This document shows, one piece after another, positions 26,748-35,386 of a DNA stretch of 64,000 nucleotides. The translations under genes were made by a program, and so were the position numbers. Position 1 is the first letter of the stretch. Each line of letters starts with the position of its first letter. Under the pieces are notes generated by a model. That model was given only the letters and a program-made list of their open reading frames with translations, made no database searches and was not told the origin of the DNA. This stretch comes from Alphaproteobacteria bacterium (GTDB taxonomy: Bacteria > Pseudomonadota > Alphaproteobacteria > Micavibrionales > Micavibrionaceae): NCBI GenBank assembly GCA_021775915.1, contig JAJFGW010000035.1:1-64000 (forward strand), written 5' to 3'.

Positions 26748-28946
26748 TTATTCTGCAGCTTCCAGAATTTCATTATCGGGTTCCTCGTCAACAATATCTT
26801 CATCCATATCAATTTGAACATTCTCATTGGCATTTTCAATAACGTTGTCCGATCTGATCTGATTGAGTAGTTGACCAACGGAGCCTTTAAGATCATCCGA
26901 TAGCTTTGCAACCTCTCCTGCAGCGTCCAGAACAGAATCGGCGGAAGAGCCTGTCTCGCCCGCCCCTTTTTGAACCTCCTGAATAATTTCGGACACACTT
27001 TGAGCCCCTTGCGACGCTTCGGTTATACTACGGTTAATCTCACCAGCCGTTGCATTTTGCTCTTCCACAGCGGCTGAAACACCTGTAACAGAGTCATCAA
27101 TCTCCGCAATATTGGCAATGATACGTTCCATAGCCGTAACGGACTCAGCCGTTGCATCCTGGATTTCAGTAATTCTGGTATTGATTTCGTTCGTTTTCTG
27201 GGCTGTTTCTGTGGCCAGCTTTTTCACTTCATCAGCCACAACAGCGAACCCTTTACCAGACTCACCAGCACGTGCTGCCTCAATTGTCGCATTCAGCGCC
27301 AGTAGATTAGTTTGCTCGGCAATGCCCTGAATAGCCACAACAACCTCACCTATATTTTGAACACGTTCATTCAGATTAGCGACAGTCTCATTGGCGCTTT
27401 GTGCATTACTGGCGGTATCATTTGATTTTGTTTTGGCCGTGGTTATTTGCGAAGCAATCTCACCGCTACTGGCTGTCATTTCCTCCATAGCCGAGGCTAC
27501 AGTACTAACATTAACGCTAGATTCTTCAGATGAAGAGGCAACAGTTGCGCTGGCCTGACTTGTTTCTTCGGCAGTTTTCTTCATGGATTCAGCAGCGGAT
27601 TGCAACTCCGTCGAAGCTGAAGCCAAAGAGTTAATAAGACTGCCCACCTGTAAATCGAAATTGTCGGCCATCTCACACATGGTTTTACGTTTTTCTAATT
27701 CCGCGCGTGCTTCTTGCTCCTGCTGTTCCTGCGTCATTTTTTGGACTTTCTCGGTATTTTTGCGGGAGTTTTCAACAGCCTGCGCAATTTCACCAACCTC
27801 ATCCTGGCGATCACGGTGTGCCACTTCAAAATCAGTTTCACCCTCATCAACGCGCCGCATAAAACTGATCAGCTCCAGAATCGGCGCCGTCAGCGCCTTA
27901 CCAATTAGAATAACAGCGGCAATAGAAATCAGAACACCGATGATCAAAAGAATAATATCTTTCGTAATCAGAGCATCAACATTGTTCTTGGCCAATTCCA
28001 CATCTTTGCTTAACAACTTTTTCTGGTTAATGACCATGCCACCCTGGCGAATGCCTTTGTCGTTCTTTGCCCCTGCCAAGGTATTCATAAGTTTTCCGGC
28101 ACGTGGAGCGGCCTCACTAACCAGATAGTAATTGGCCATATTCCACTTGTTACTACCGCGAATTTCAAACATTCTCGCCGGCATAGGATCAAACATAGCC
28201 CGCGCAGCTGAAAATTCTTTGAAGGCTTTCTTCTGTTGATCATCCATCAAATAAGATGCTCCCTGAAGGTCGGCAAAGCGCCTTGTATTTTTTGTCCAGG
28301 ACTTGTTAAAGGCTTCTGTAAATTTTATATCACCGGACAGAAGGTACGCCCGGATACTGGCCAATGACCCTGCAAGAGTGCCACGCACGTCAGCCATCAT
28401 ACCGAGCAGCTGTTTACGCTCCGGCGTTGCCTCCATCTGCAGCTCACGGTCAATAATCTGCGTGATAAGTTTCATCTGCTTTCCAGCTACGGGAGCAGCG
28501 TCTTCAAACAGGATTTTATTCGCAGGCTGTTCATCCGGGCTATGTGCCGTGTCTTCCACTAGTTGCTGGGCAACTCTGAATTCTTCCAGCACCACCATGA
28601 AGTCTTTTAGCTTCTGGACATTAGTCGGATTAGTCCAGCGTTTGGAAAGCTCCAGCATCTCCGCCTTGGTCTTGTCAATATCAGTCCAGACAACTTGGCG
28701 CTGGTTCTTGAAGTCGTCCTTGCCGGTAATCATATAGCCGCGCAAATCCGCAAGCGAAGCGTTAATGTTATTTACCATTTGTGAACTGGCGGCTGCTGTT
28801 GGCACACGCAGCGTATCAATGCGATCAATCTGAGATTTAACATCGGTGACGCTCCAGATTGTAATGGAAATAGCGAGCACCAGCGTTGCTGCTACGGCCC
28901 CGAATGTGATAAGCAATTTTGTACGGATTTTTCTGTTTTTCAACAT
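26748..28946 (-). CDS. Methyl-accepting chemotaxis protein
   Basis: Transmembrane chemoreceptor of 732 residues. TM1 is near 11-33, a long helical periplasmic domain spans about 34-327, TM2 is near 328-347, HAMP is near 348-400, and the cytoplasmic signalling helices span about 430-700. The conserved hairpin tip is [20 protein letters not shown], followed by [15 protein letters not shown]. The periplasmic part is about 290 residues, all-helical with repeated long helices, resembling the helical bimodular sensor class. The ligand is unknown. The acidic C-terminus lacks an obvious NWETF-type pentapeptide. A strong AGGAGAG lies 4 nt before ATG. No other chemotaxis gene is nearby. Confidence 0.95.
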   Translation of the reverse strand: MLKNRKIRTKLLITFGAVAATLVLAISITIWSVTDVKSQIDRIDTLRVPTAAASSQMVNNINASLADLRGYMITGKDDFKNQRQVVWTDIDKTKAEMLELSKRWTNPTNVQKLKDFMVVLEEFRVAQQLVEDTAHSPDEQPANKILFEDAAPVAGKQMKLITQIIDRELQMEATPERKQLLGMMADVRGTLAGSLASIRAYLLSGDIKFTEAFNKSWTKNTRRFADLQGASYLMDDQQKKAFKEFSAARAMFDPMPARMFEIRGSNKWNMANYYLVSEAAPRAGKLMNTLAGAKNDKGIRQGGMVINQKKLLSKDVELAKNNVDALITKDIILLIIGVLISIAAVILIGKALTAPILELISFMRRVDEGETDFEVAHRDRQDEVGEIAQAVENSRKNTEKVQKMTQEQQEQEARAELEKRKTMCEMADNFDLQVGSLINSLASASTELQSAAESMKKTAEETSQASATVASSSEESSVNVSTVASAMEEMTASSGEIASQITTAKTKSNDTASNAQSANETVANLNERVQNIGEVVVAIQGIAEQTNLLALNATIEAARAGESGKGFAVVADEVKKLATETAQKTNEINTRITEIQDATAESVTAMERIIANIAEIDDSVTGVSAAVEEQNATAGEINRSITEASQGAQSVSEIIQEVQKGAGETGSSADSVLDAAGEVAKLSDDLKGSVGQLLNQIRSDNVIENANENVQIDMDEDIVDEEPDNEILEAAE

Positions 28947-29388
28947 AACTCTCTCCTAGATCGCAGTGCATTAACTTTCAAATATAAGCTCAATGAGTAG
29001 AGTACCCATGATACATGTAACATCTTAAAAAATTAGAAAAAATTAGAAAAATCACAGGCCACAACTTTAAATTTAGTACGCATCTAAAATCAGAATTTCT
29101 GCATATTGACCAAAGGTGGGGCACAAGTATATTTGTCTGTGAAGCCTGCGCTTAAAAGGATACACTGCATCAAACCTAAATAAATTTTAACCCCGGAATA
29201 AGTGCTGCAGCCCTCATCAAAGCTAAGATAAAAAACTGTAAGTTTTCTTTCTTCTACATATTGCCGTATGCCAAAAAGCACCTGAACAGAATAATAAACC
29301 CTGACCTGCTAAATAAGGCAAATCCTTGCCAGAGCTCATATTTTATGGAATAGTGCCCCTGTTTTCAAAGATCAGGGAGGATTTCGTT
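28947..29388. other. 442-bp divergent intergenic region
   Basis: Between the divergent chemoreceptor and BKACE genes. It holds the two ribosome-binding sites, an AT-rich near-repeat around 29030-29055 (AAAAATTAG copies), and a promoter-like pair at 29106-29133. A 63-codon minus-strand frame at 29090-29281 is present but has no family signature. The rest shows no recognisable feature. The size suggests several regulatory sites or an unannotated small RNA. Confidence 0.5.
29106..29133 (+). promoter_or_regulatory. Putative sigma-70-type promoter
   Basis: TTGACC at 29106-29111, 16-bp spacer, TATATT at 29128-29133. It points toward the BKACE operon but is about 250 bp upstream of its ATG, so it would give a long leader or a separate transcript. 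This rests only on the hexamer match. Confidence 0.4.
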
Positions 29389-30345
29389 ATGGCCAAAGCC
29401 AAAAAAGTTATTATCACCTGCGCGCCGACCGGTGCCATCCACACGCCGTCAATGTCGCCTTATCTTCCGGTAACGCCGGATGAAATTGCCGATGCTGCCA
29501 TTGCTGCGGCAGATGCAGGCGCTGCTATCTTGCACCTTCATGCGCGTGACCCGGATGATGGCCGCCCGACACAAGACCCGGCGGTATTTATGGAGTTCCT
29601 GCCCCGCATCCAGCAATCAACAGATGCCGTCATCAACATCACCACAGGCGGCGCGCCGCAAATGACAGTGGAAGAACGGATGCAGCCCGCCATGACTTTC
29701 AAACCGGAAGTGGCCTCTTTAAATATGGGCACGATCAATTTCGGCCTGTTTCCGATGCTTGACCGCTATGAAAAAGACATCAAGCATGACTGGGAACGTG
29801 TTCACTTAAGCAACAAGGAAATTGTCTTCCGCAATACCTTTAAAGATATAGAAGCCCTGATGACGATGGGACAGAAAAACGGTACGCGTTTTGAGTTCGA
29901 GTGCTATGACATTGGTCATCTTTATAACCTCAAATATTTTGTCGATAAGGGCATCGTCAAACCGCCTTTCTTTATTCAATCTGTTTTTGGAATCTTTGGC
30001 GGCATCGGTGGGCACCCGGAAGACCTCGCCCACATGAAACGCACAGCTGACCGTCTGTTTGGTGACGACTATCAATGGTCAATTCTTGGCTGCGGCACAA
30101 ATCAGGTCAAGCTGGCCTCTATCGGCGCGGCGCAAGGCGCCCATGTCCGTGTCGGTCTGGAAGACTCGCTCTGGATCGGCCCCGGAAAATTGGCTGAATC
30201 AAGCGCGCAACAAGTTAAAAAAGTGCGCGAAATTCTTGAAGGTCTGTCGCTGGAAATTGCAACGCCTGATGAAGCGCGTGAAATTCTTCAGCTCAAAGGC
30301 GGCGATAAAATCGACCTCCGCCATAAAACAAAAAAGGCAGCTTAA
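29389..30345 (+). CDS. BKACE family beta-keto acid cleavage enzyme
   Basis: A 318-residue TIM-barrel enzyme of the 3-keto-5-aminohexanoate cleavage family (DUF849). It condenses a beta-keto acid with acetyl-CoA to give acetoacetate and a CoA ester. Seen: KKVIITCAPTGAIHTPSMSP at the N-terminus, the zinc-binding ILHLHARDPDDGRPTQ, INITTGGAP, FECYDIGHL and RVGLEDSLWIGPG. The substrate subgroup cannot be assigned by eye; lysine-fermentation, carnitine and other beta-keto acids are possibilities. The ATG at 29389 has AGGGAGG 9 nt upstream, so the in-frame ATG-like start 21 codons earlier is rejected. It abuts the SDR gene with no gap. Confidence 0.92.
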   Translation: MAKAKKVIITCAPTGAIHTPSMSPYLPVTPDEIADAAIAAADAGAAILHLHARDPDDGRPTQDPAVFMEFLPRIQQSTDAVINITTGGAPQMTVEERMQPAMTFKPEVASLNMGTINFGLFPMLDRYEKDIKHDWERVHLSNKEIVFRNTFKDIEALMTMGQKNGTRFEFECYDIGHLYNLKYFVDKGIVKPPFFIQSVFGIFGGIGGHPEDLAHMKRTADRLFGDDYQWSILGCGTNQVKLASIGAAQGAHVRVGLEDSLWIGPGKLAESSAQQVKKVREILEGLSLEIATPDEAREILQLKGGDKIDLRHKTKKAA

Positions 30346-31128
30346 ATGTCTGAAACCTTTGGTATAAAGCCCGGCTTAAGAGTCGTTGTTACAGCAGGTG
30401 CAGCAGGAATTGGACGCGCTATTGCCGACGCATTTGAAGGCGCAGGCGCTAAAATCCATGTCTGTGATATTGCACAAGAGGCTCTTGATTCTTGTAAAGA
30501 AGACCACCCTGACTGGGGCTATACGCTCTGTGATGTATCCGATGAAACGCAGGTGAAAAATCTTTTTAAAGAGGGGAACGAGTTCCTCGGCGGCCTTGAT
30601 GTGCTGGTTAATAACGCAGGCATTGCCGGGCCGACAGCGGGCGTTGAAGATATAGACCCTAAAGACTGGGACATGACCGTGCGTATCAACCTGAACGGCC
30701 AGTTCTATTGCACTCATCATGCTGTGCCGCTTCTCAAGCAATCCGACAACGCCTCGATTATCTGCATTTCCTCGATCGCCGGCCGGCTGGCCTATGCCAA
30801 CCGCACGCCCTACGCCGCCACCAAATGGGCCATTCGCGGTTTTGCTGAAAGCCTTGCCTTTGAGCTGGGCCCTGCGGGCATCCGGGTCAATACCATTCTC
30901 CCCGGCATTGTTGAGGGGCCGCGCATTGAAAATGTCATCCGCGCCCGCGCTGAAAAAGAGAATGTGCCTTACGAGCAAATGGAACAAACATACAAAGATA
31001 TGGCCTCTTTACAACGCATGATATCAGCAGATGATGTCGCGCAGCAGGCGCTATTTCTTTGTTCACCGCTTGGACAAAATATTTCGGGCCAGTCAATTAG
31101 TGTTGATGGTCATGTAAGGGCTTTATGA
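30346..31128 (+). CDS. Short-chain dehydrogenase/reductase, classical
   Basis: A 260-residue NAD(P)-dependent oxidoreductase. The cofactor motif TAGAAGIGRAIA is near 16-27. D40 at the end of beta-2 (HVCDIA) favours NAD. Also seen are NNAGIAGP, a catalytic Ser in ICISSIAG and YAATK, and the C-terminal SGQSISVDGH. It starts directly after the BKACE stop. The likely role is oxidation of a beta-hydroxy acid to the keto acid that BKACE cleaves, an inference from gene order. The exact substrate is unknown. Confidence 0.9.
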   Translation: MSETFGIKPGLRVVVTAGAAGIGRAIADAFEGAGAKIHVCDIAQEALDSCKEDHPDWGYTLCDVSDETQVKNLFKEGNEFLGGLDVLVNNAGIAGPTAGVEDIDPKDWDMTVRINLNGQFYCTHHAVPLLKQSDNASIICISSIAGRLAYANRTPYAATKWAIRGFAESLAFELGPAGIRVNTILPGIVEGPRIENVIRARAEKENVPYEQMEQTYKDMASLQRMISADDVAQQALFLCSPLGQNISGQSISVDGHVRAL

Positions 31129-31134
31129 TTAGTC

Positions 31135-32370
31135 ATGATTACTGATCCGGTTATATTTCTGAACGATCTTTTTAAGGCAGGGCTAGAAGCCGCTGATCCG
31201 CTCAAAGTTGTCCCCCCTCACCTTCCTCCTTTACCAAAAGGCAGGATCATTGTCATTGGCGCGGGCAAAGCTTCAGCAGCCATGGCCAAAGCGGTTGAAG
31301 AGAGCTGGCCCGATGCGGAGATAGAGGGGCTTGTTGTTACGCAACATAGATATGCCGTACCTACGGAGAAAATAGAAATTATTGAAGCGGCGCACCCCGT
31401 CCCTGACGATGCTGGAGAACAAGCCTGCACCCGCATTCTGCAAATGGTTGAGAGTTTAAGCGAAGATGATCTTGTGCTGTGTTTGATTTCCGGCGGGGGG
31501 TCTGCGCTTCTAAGTATGCCTGCACCCTGTCTTTCCAGTGAAGAAAAGCGTGAAATCAATAAAGCTCTTTTGAAGTCCGGGGCGACGATCCACGAGATGA
31601 ATTCCGTACGCAAGCATCTTTCTGCCGTTAAAGGCGGGCGATTGGCGCTGGCAGCACAACCGGCCAAAATCGTAACGCTGATTATTTCCGATGTGCCGGG
31701 TGACGATCCGTCTACTGTGGCCTCCGGCCCCACCCTTCCCGATGCAACAACGCAAGACGAAGCGCTGGCCGTTATTGATAAATACAACGTCGCTGTTTCA
31801 GATGACGTGCGCGCATGGCTCTCTGATCCAGAAAACGAAACGCCGGATTTTGAACCGGGTGAAACAAAAATCGTGGCACGGGCACAAGACGCTTTGTTTG
31901 CCGCCGCCTCTTTCGCCTCATCGCAAGGTGTTGAGCCGATTATTCTTGGCGATGATATAGAAGGCGAAGCTCGTAAAGTCGGCGATGACCATGTTCAGGA
32001 AGCCTTTCATTGTCTCAATAAAAGCCCTGTCATTTTAATCTCAGGCGGCGAAACGACCGTAACGATAAAAGGAAACGGCAAAGGTGGCCGCAATACAGAA
32101 TATTTACTGGCGGCGACAATTGCAGGACTAGGACACAAACAAATTTACGGGATAGCCTGTGACACGGACGGCATTGACGGCAGCGAAGATAATGCCGGAG
32201 CGCTCTTTACGCCTAACACCTTGGCGCAGGCAAAAAAGAAGGACATAGACCCTGCCGTCTATCTTAATAACAACGATGCTTATAGCTTTTTTGAAGCTAC
32301 CGGCGACCTGATTATAACCGGGCCAACCTTTACCAACGTCAATGATTTCAGAGCAATTTTGGTGTTGTAG
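31135..32370 (+). CDS. Glycerate 2-kinase, GckA/TtuD type
   Basis: Class II glycerate kinase (DUF4147 plus MOFRL domains), 411 residues, phosphorylating glycerate to 2-phosphoglycerate. Older annotation calls it hydroxypyruvate reductase. Seen: IVIGAGKASAAMAKAVE near 39, LCLISGGGSALLSMPAP near 118, VRKHLSAVKGGRLA, ISDVPGDDPSTVASGPT, and the C-terminal ISGGETTVTIKG and DTDGIDGSEDNAGA. It lies 6 nt after the SDR. The operon could feed a 3-carbon acid into glycolysis. The 3' end overlaps the convergent HAD gene by 23 nt. Confidence 0.92.
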   Translation: MITDPVIFLNDLFKAGLEAADPLKVVPPHLPPLPKGRIIVIGAGKASAAMAKAVEESWPDAEIEGLVVTQHRYAVPTEKIEIIEAAHPVPDDAGEQACTRILQMVESLSEDDLVLCLISGGGSALLSMPAPCLSSEEKREINKALLKSGATIHEMNSVRKHLSAVKGGRLALAAQPAKIVTLIISDVPGDDPSTVASGPTLPDATTQDEALAVIDKYNVAVSDDVRAWLSDPENETPDFEPGETKIVARAQDALFAAASFASSQGVEPIILGDDIEGEARKVGDDHVQEAFHCLNKSPVILISGGETTVTIKGNGKGGRNTEYLLAATIAGLGHKQIYGIACDTDGIDGSEDNAGALFTPNTLAQAKKKDIDPAVYLNNNDAYSFFEATGDLIITGPTFTNVNDFRAILVL

Positions 32371-33169
32371 GGGTTACTGCCGGTTTAAGAGACACGTTAA
32401 CGACACTTTTGATTGCCGCCCGGTACTCTGCCGGATCTCTTAGATGAAAATCAGCAATGGACGTAACGCGTTCATCATCCCCGACAGAAATAAATTTACC
32501 GCCCGCAGCCTGTGCCGCCTGCGCGCCCGGCAAATCGCCAGGGCTATCTCCAAAGTAAACAGGAACCAGCTTTTTACCGCTTAACCACTCGGCCTGTTGC
32601 AGAATATCATTCAGCGCGTCGCCCTTGTCTGAATCAGAAGGCCCCATATCAAAAACCTTGCCGCCATCAACCATGCCAACAGATTGACCAGTTTCCGCGT
32701 TATGCTTATCCAAAAGAACTTGTAGCTTGCTTTTAACGGTCTCTCTTTCATCTTCTGAAATAGCTACATAATGCAGCGAGCGCATAAAATCTTTTTTCCG
32801 CAGCAGCAAACCTTCATGCTGCGCCACCAACGCTTCCAGCTCCGTATCAATCAAGTTCCATTTTGGCATAGGATTCAGCACCTCTGGCTCCGCACCTGCT
32901 TCTTTGCGAAAAACACAGTGATACTCGCATGATGCTCTAACATTTTTAGCCGGAAACACCTGATCAAGCCACGCAAAATCACGGCCTGTAATCACATAAA
33001 AGCCGCCGTCAACAGCCTTATCAAGGTTTTCACAAAGGGATTCCAGACCAGAAACCTGAGTCACCAAATTTGGATTGGTAGATTTTTCCAGAAGCGTTTC
33101 GTCAACGTCTGTAATCCAGACAATATTTTTCGACCCGGTCTTTCGTACCCAATCGAGAAAATCCTGCAT
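32348..33169 (-). CDS. HAD phosphatase, trehalose-6-phosphatase-like
   Basis: A 273-residue HAD type IIB phosphatase with the OtsB layout: motif I ITDVDETLLE near 19-28 (nucleophile D20), motif II VITGRDFAWL near 58, DSDKGDALNDIL (motif III lysine) near 188, and YFGDSPGDLPGA (motif IV) near 214. The usual DxDGT is DxDET here. No trehalose-6-phosphate synthase is in the window, so trehalose metabolism is not established. Other sugar phosphates are possible. It is the third gene of the minus-strand SDR-lactonase-HAD operon, 16 nt downstream of the lactonase. Confidence 0.78.
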   Translation of the reverse strand: MQDFLDWVRKTGSKNIVWITDVDETLLEKSTNPNLVTQVSGLESLCENLDKAVDGGFYVITGRDFAWLDQVFPAKNVRASCEYHCVFRKEAGAEPEVLNPMPKWNLIDTELEALVAQHEGLLLRKKDFMRSLHYVAISEDERETVKSKLQVLLDKHNAETGQSVGMVDGGKVFDMGPSDSDKGDALNDILQQAEWLSGKKLVPVYFGDSPGDLPGAQAAQAAGGKFISVGDDERVTSIADFHLRDPAEYRAAIKSVVNVSLKPAVTPTTPKLL

Positions 33170-33185
33170 GTCTATTCCTTATACT

Positions 33186-34262
33186 TTAAAGTTTTATTGA
33201 GGTGTATGTTGGACTATCAGCCGATGGCTTGTTCACTGTTTCGGACTTAATTATCTCTATATTTTTGTCCTGAACGATCTCATCAAATGTGGGATAACCA
33301 ATAGCTGTTGGCATTGCCGATTTAACATTGAACTCGTCTTTGATAGGAACAATCACCGCAACACCAAGCATCTCGTGATTATCAACATTCTGCCATCGAG
33401 AGTTTATAAGTGCTACAGACGTTCCACCCTCTCCCAGACCAAATGCGGCATGCGTTAATGTTAAACCATCTGGCGCATCGACCGTCATCACAGCTTCAGC
33501 GGTATTAACGTCATAGCCTATGATTTTATTTGTATCCAATGAGGCTATAGCAACCAGCCTTTGTCCATTCACTTCAATGATACTTGCACCATCAGGACGT
33601 CCGCCTTGCAAGTCTGCACGCACAAGAAAAGTCTCTATATTCTCTATCTCATCGGTTTCTGCATTATAATTTGCTTTCCAGACCGTAGGGTTGTGATTTT
33701 TGTCTGTTTCTGCCAGAAAAATAATATTCTCACCATTCTCAGTATAACCACACAGAGCATTACTTGTTACGTGATTATCAAAGACAGGTTTTAACTCTAA
33801 TGTGTCAGGGTTCACAGTATAAATCACGCCTGCTTTTTCTTCACCGGGCTTAAGAATTGTCCTGTCAATCGGAATGCAGCCAATCGCAATACGGGTCGTG
33901 CCATCAGCCAGTTCAAAGATATTCATATCATTGGGTCTGTTATTGGGCTTATCGGGTTCGATAGGATGAGACATGACAAGCGAACCATCTTCCGGTTTAA
34001 AGGCAAACAGACCGTCCTGTGCGTTACCGATTAATGTACCGTCATTATTAACGACAACGCCGCCAACCATTCCTTTATCTAAATGCCATTTTTTCGTAAG
34101 GCTGCTTTGCGGATTATATTGATGAACATCACCGGCTTCGATGTCCACGTAGTAGAAGCAGTTATCATACGGATTAAACATAGGAGTCTCACCCGTTTTA
34201 AGATTTTTAGCAAGGAATGTTGCCTGATCTGTTTTGCCGATATTGCCTAACACAGTGTTCAT
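33186..34262 (-). CDS. SMP-30/gluconolactonase-like beta-propeller
   Basis: A 358-residue six-bladed propeller of the SMP-30/gluconolactonase/luciferin-regenerating family, which hydrolyses sugar lactones or related esters using one divalent metal. Candidate ligands are E25 in GETPMFNPYDNCFYYVDI, the RPNDMNIF asparagine near 111, SNALCGY near 166 and RPDGASII. No signal peptide is visible, so it is probably cytosolic. Its ATG overlaps the SDR stop by 4 nt. Pairing with a dehydrogenase suggests sugar-to-lactone-to-acid oxidation. Confidence 0.75.
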   Translation of the reverse strand: MNTVLGNIGKTDQATFLAKNLKTGETPMFNPYDNCFYYVDIEAGDVHQYNPQSSLTKKWHLDKGMVGGVVVNNDGTLIGNAQDGLFAFKPEDGSLVMSHPIEPDKPNNRPNDMNIFELADGTTRIAIGCIPIDRTILKPGEEKAGVIYTVNPDTLELKPVFDNHVTSNALCGYTENGENIIFLAETDKNHNPTVWKANYNAETDEIENIETFLVRADLQGGRPDGASIIEVNGQRLVAIASLDTNKIIGYDVNTAEAVMTVDAPDGLTLTHAAFGLGEGGTSVALINSRWQNVDNHEMLGVAVIVPIKDEFNVKSAMPTAIGYPTFDEIVQDKNIEIIKSETVNKPSADSPTYTSIKL

Positions 34263-35317
34263 AAATTCGGTCCACCGCGGTGTTTAGAAACATGCTCCGG
34301 CGTTTCATAAACACCATCCAGAGACTTATCTGTTTCCATGTCCGGTGTTAGACCAAGCCCCTGAATTTGGCGACTTGAATCAGTGTCCCACCGCTTGAGC
34401 TCATCGCCACCATCACCGCCACCGGATGCAAAAGGCCGGGTACGCAGATCGTACAAAAAGCCATTTGTTTTAGGATCGCGAGGCATATAATCAAATGCTT
34501 TACCATCCGGCGTTTTACCGTCTTTATGGCGCAGATGGTCGTAGCCCATGGCAATAACTTTGCCATTAAACTCATCTTTCACCCCTCTTGAAGCTAATCT
34601 GAGCGGTAGTTCAACAATATCTTCGCCATGAGGATGGGCGTGCAACGGTTCATTAGGTTTTAAGTCCGTGCGTAGAAAATTTTGTACGGGCGGCGGCACA
34701 TAACCAACCACCTTTTTCTCCGTATCTTTAAGCTCACCGGCAATATTATTAGCAAAGGCTTCAAGCGCGCCCTTACTAATGGCATAACCCGGCGTATTAA
34801 CATCAGAGCGACTGACAATGGGTGAGCTAGTAACAAGAATCCGAGCATCATCGGTTAAATAATCAGCGATTTTCCTGAAAATATCAGCATGTGATTGCGC
34901 GTTAATCTGCATAAGAGTTCTGAATTCCTCAGCAGAAACGCCCGACACACCTTTACCATTTGAAAGCTTAACGACCCCGGCATTCATAATATAGGCATCA
35001 ATCTTGCCGCTTGGCGAAGCAGCCACTATTTCGCGGCCAAGCACCTCATAAGCCTTGTCATCGGTCTGGCTCAGATCAAACGTAATTGTTGTTATGCGGT
35101 CATTGCCCAATTCAGCCGCGACAGATCGTAGCTTTTCTTCCTGTATATCGAGCGCGATGACATGGGCACCGAGATGATGCAAAGCCCTGACTTTTGCAGC
35201 ACCTATACCATCAGCCCCTCCTGTGACAAGGACGGTTTGGCCTCTAAAATCCATATCGGGGGCAATGTCTGTCAGGCCCGTGCTTTTACTCAAAGCAATA
35301 GAATCAGAAGGCTTCAT
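34259..35317 (-). CDS. Short-chain dehydrogenase with C-terminal extension
   Basis: A 352-residue SDR. The Rossmann motif is LVTGGADGIGAAKV near 30-43, D near the end of beta-2 (VIALDIQ) suggests NAD, MNAGVVK replaces the usual NNAG, and the active site is Ser in VTSSPIV with YAISK. After about residue 245 comes an unusual hydrophilic tail of roughly 100 residues, rich in Asp, Gly and Lys (for example FASGGGDGGDELKRWD). It overlaps the lactonase gene by 4 nt, so the products are probably co-produced. GTG at 35326 is an alternative start. Confidence 0.85.
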   Translation of the reverse strand: MKPSDSIALSKSTGLTDIAPDMDFRGQTVLVTGGADGIGAAKVRALHHLGAHVIALDIQEEKLRSVAAELGNDRITTITFDLSQTDDKAYEVLGREIVAASPSGKIDAYIMNAGVVKLSNGKGVSGVSAEEFRTLMQINAQSHADIFRKIADYLTDDARILVTSSPIVSRSDVNTPGYAISKGALEAFANNIAGELKDTEKKVVGYVPPPVQNFLRTDLKPNEPLHAHPHGEDIVELPLRLASRGVKDEFNGKVIAMGYDHLRHKDGKTPDGKAFDYMPRDPKTNGFLYDLRTRPFASGGGDGGDELKRWDTDSSRQIQGLGLTPDMETDKSLDGVYETPEHVSKHRGGPNL

Positions 35318-35386
35318 GAATCCCACTCTTTTTAAAATATGACAATCCTGTCTTTTCTAAAGAGATTTCCATAGGAAGTCAAATTT

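Noticed and set aside
27583..28128. 181-codon plus-strand frame inside the chemoreceptor
   Set aside because: Antisense to a clearly coding chemoreceptor; Ser/Arg-rich composition typical of shadow frames.
29090..29281. 63-codon minus-strand frame in the divergent spacer
   Set aside because: No Shine-Dalgarno, no recognisable motif and no neighbour on that strand with a linked role; kept only as a remark in the spacer entry.
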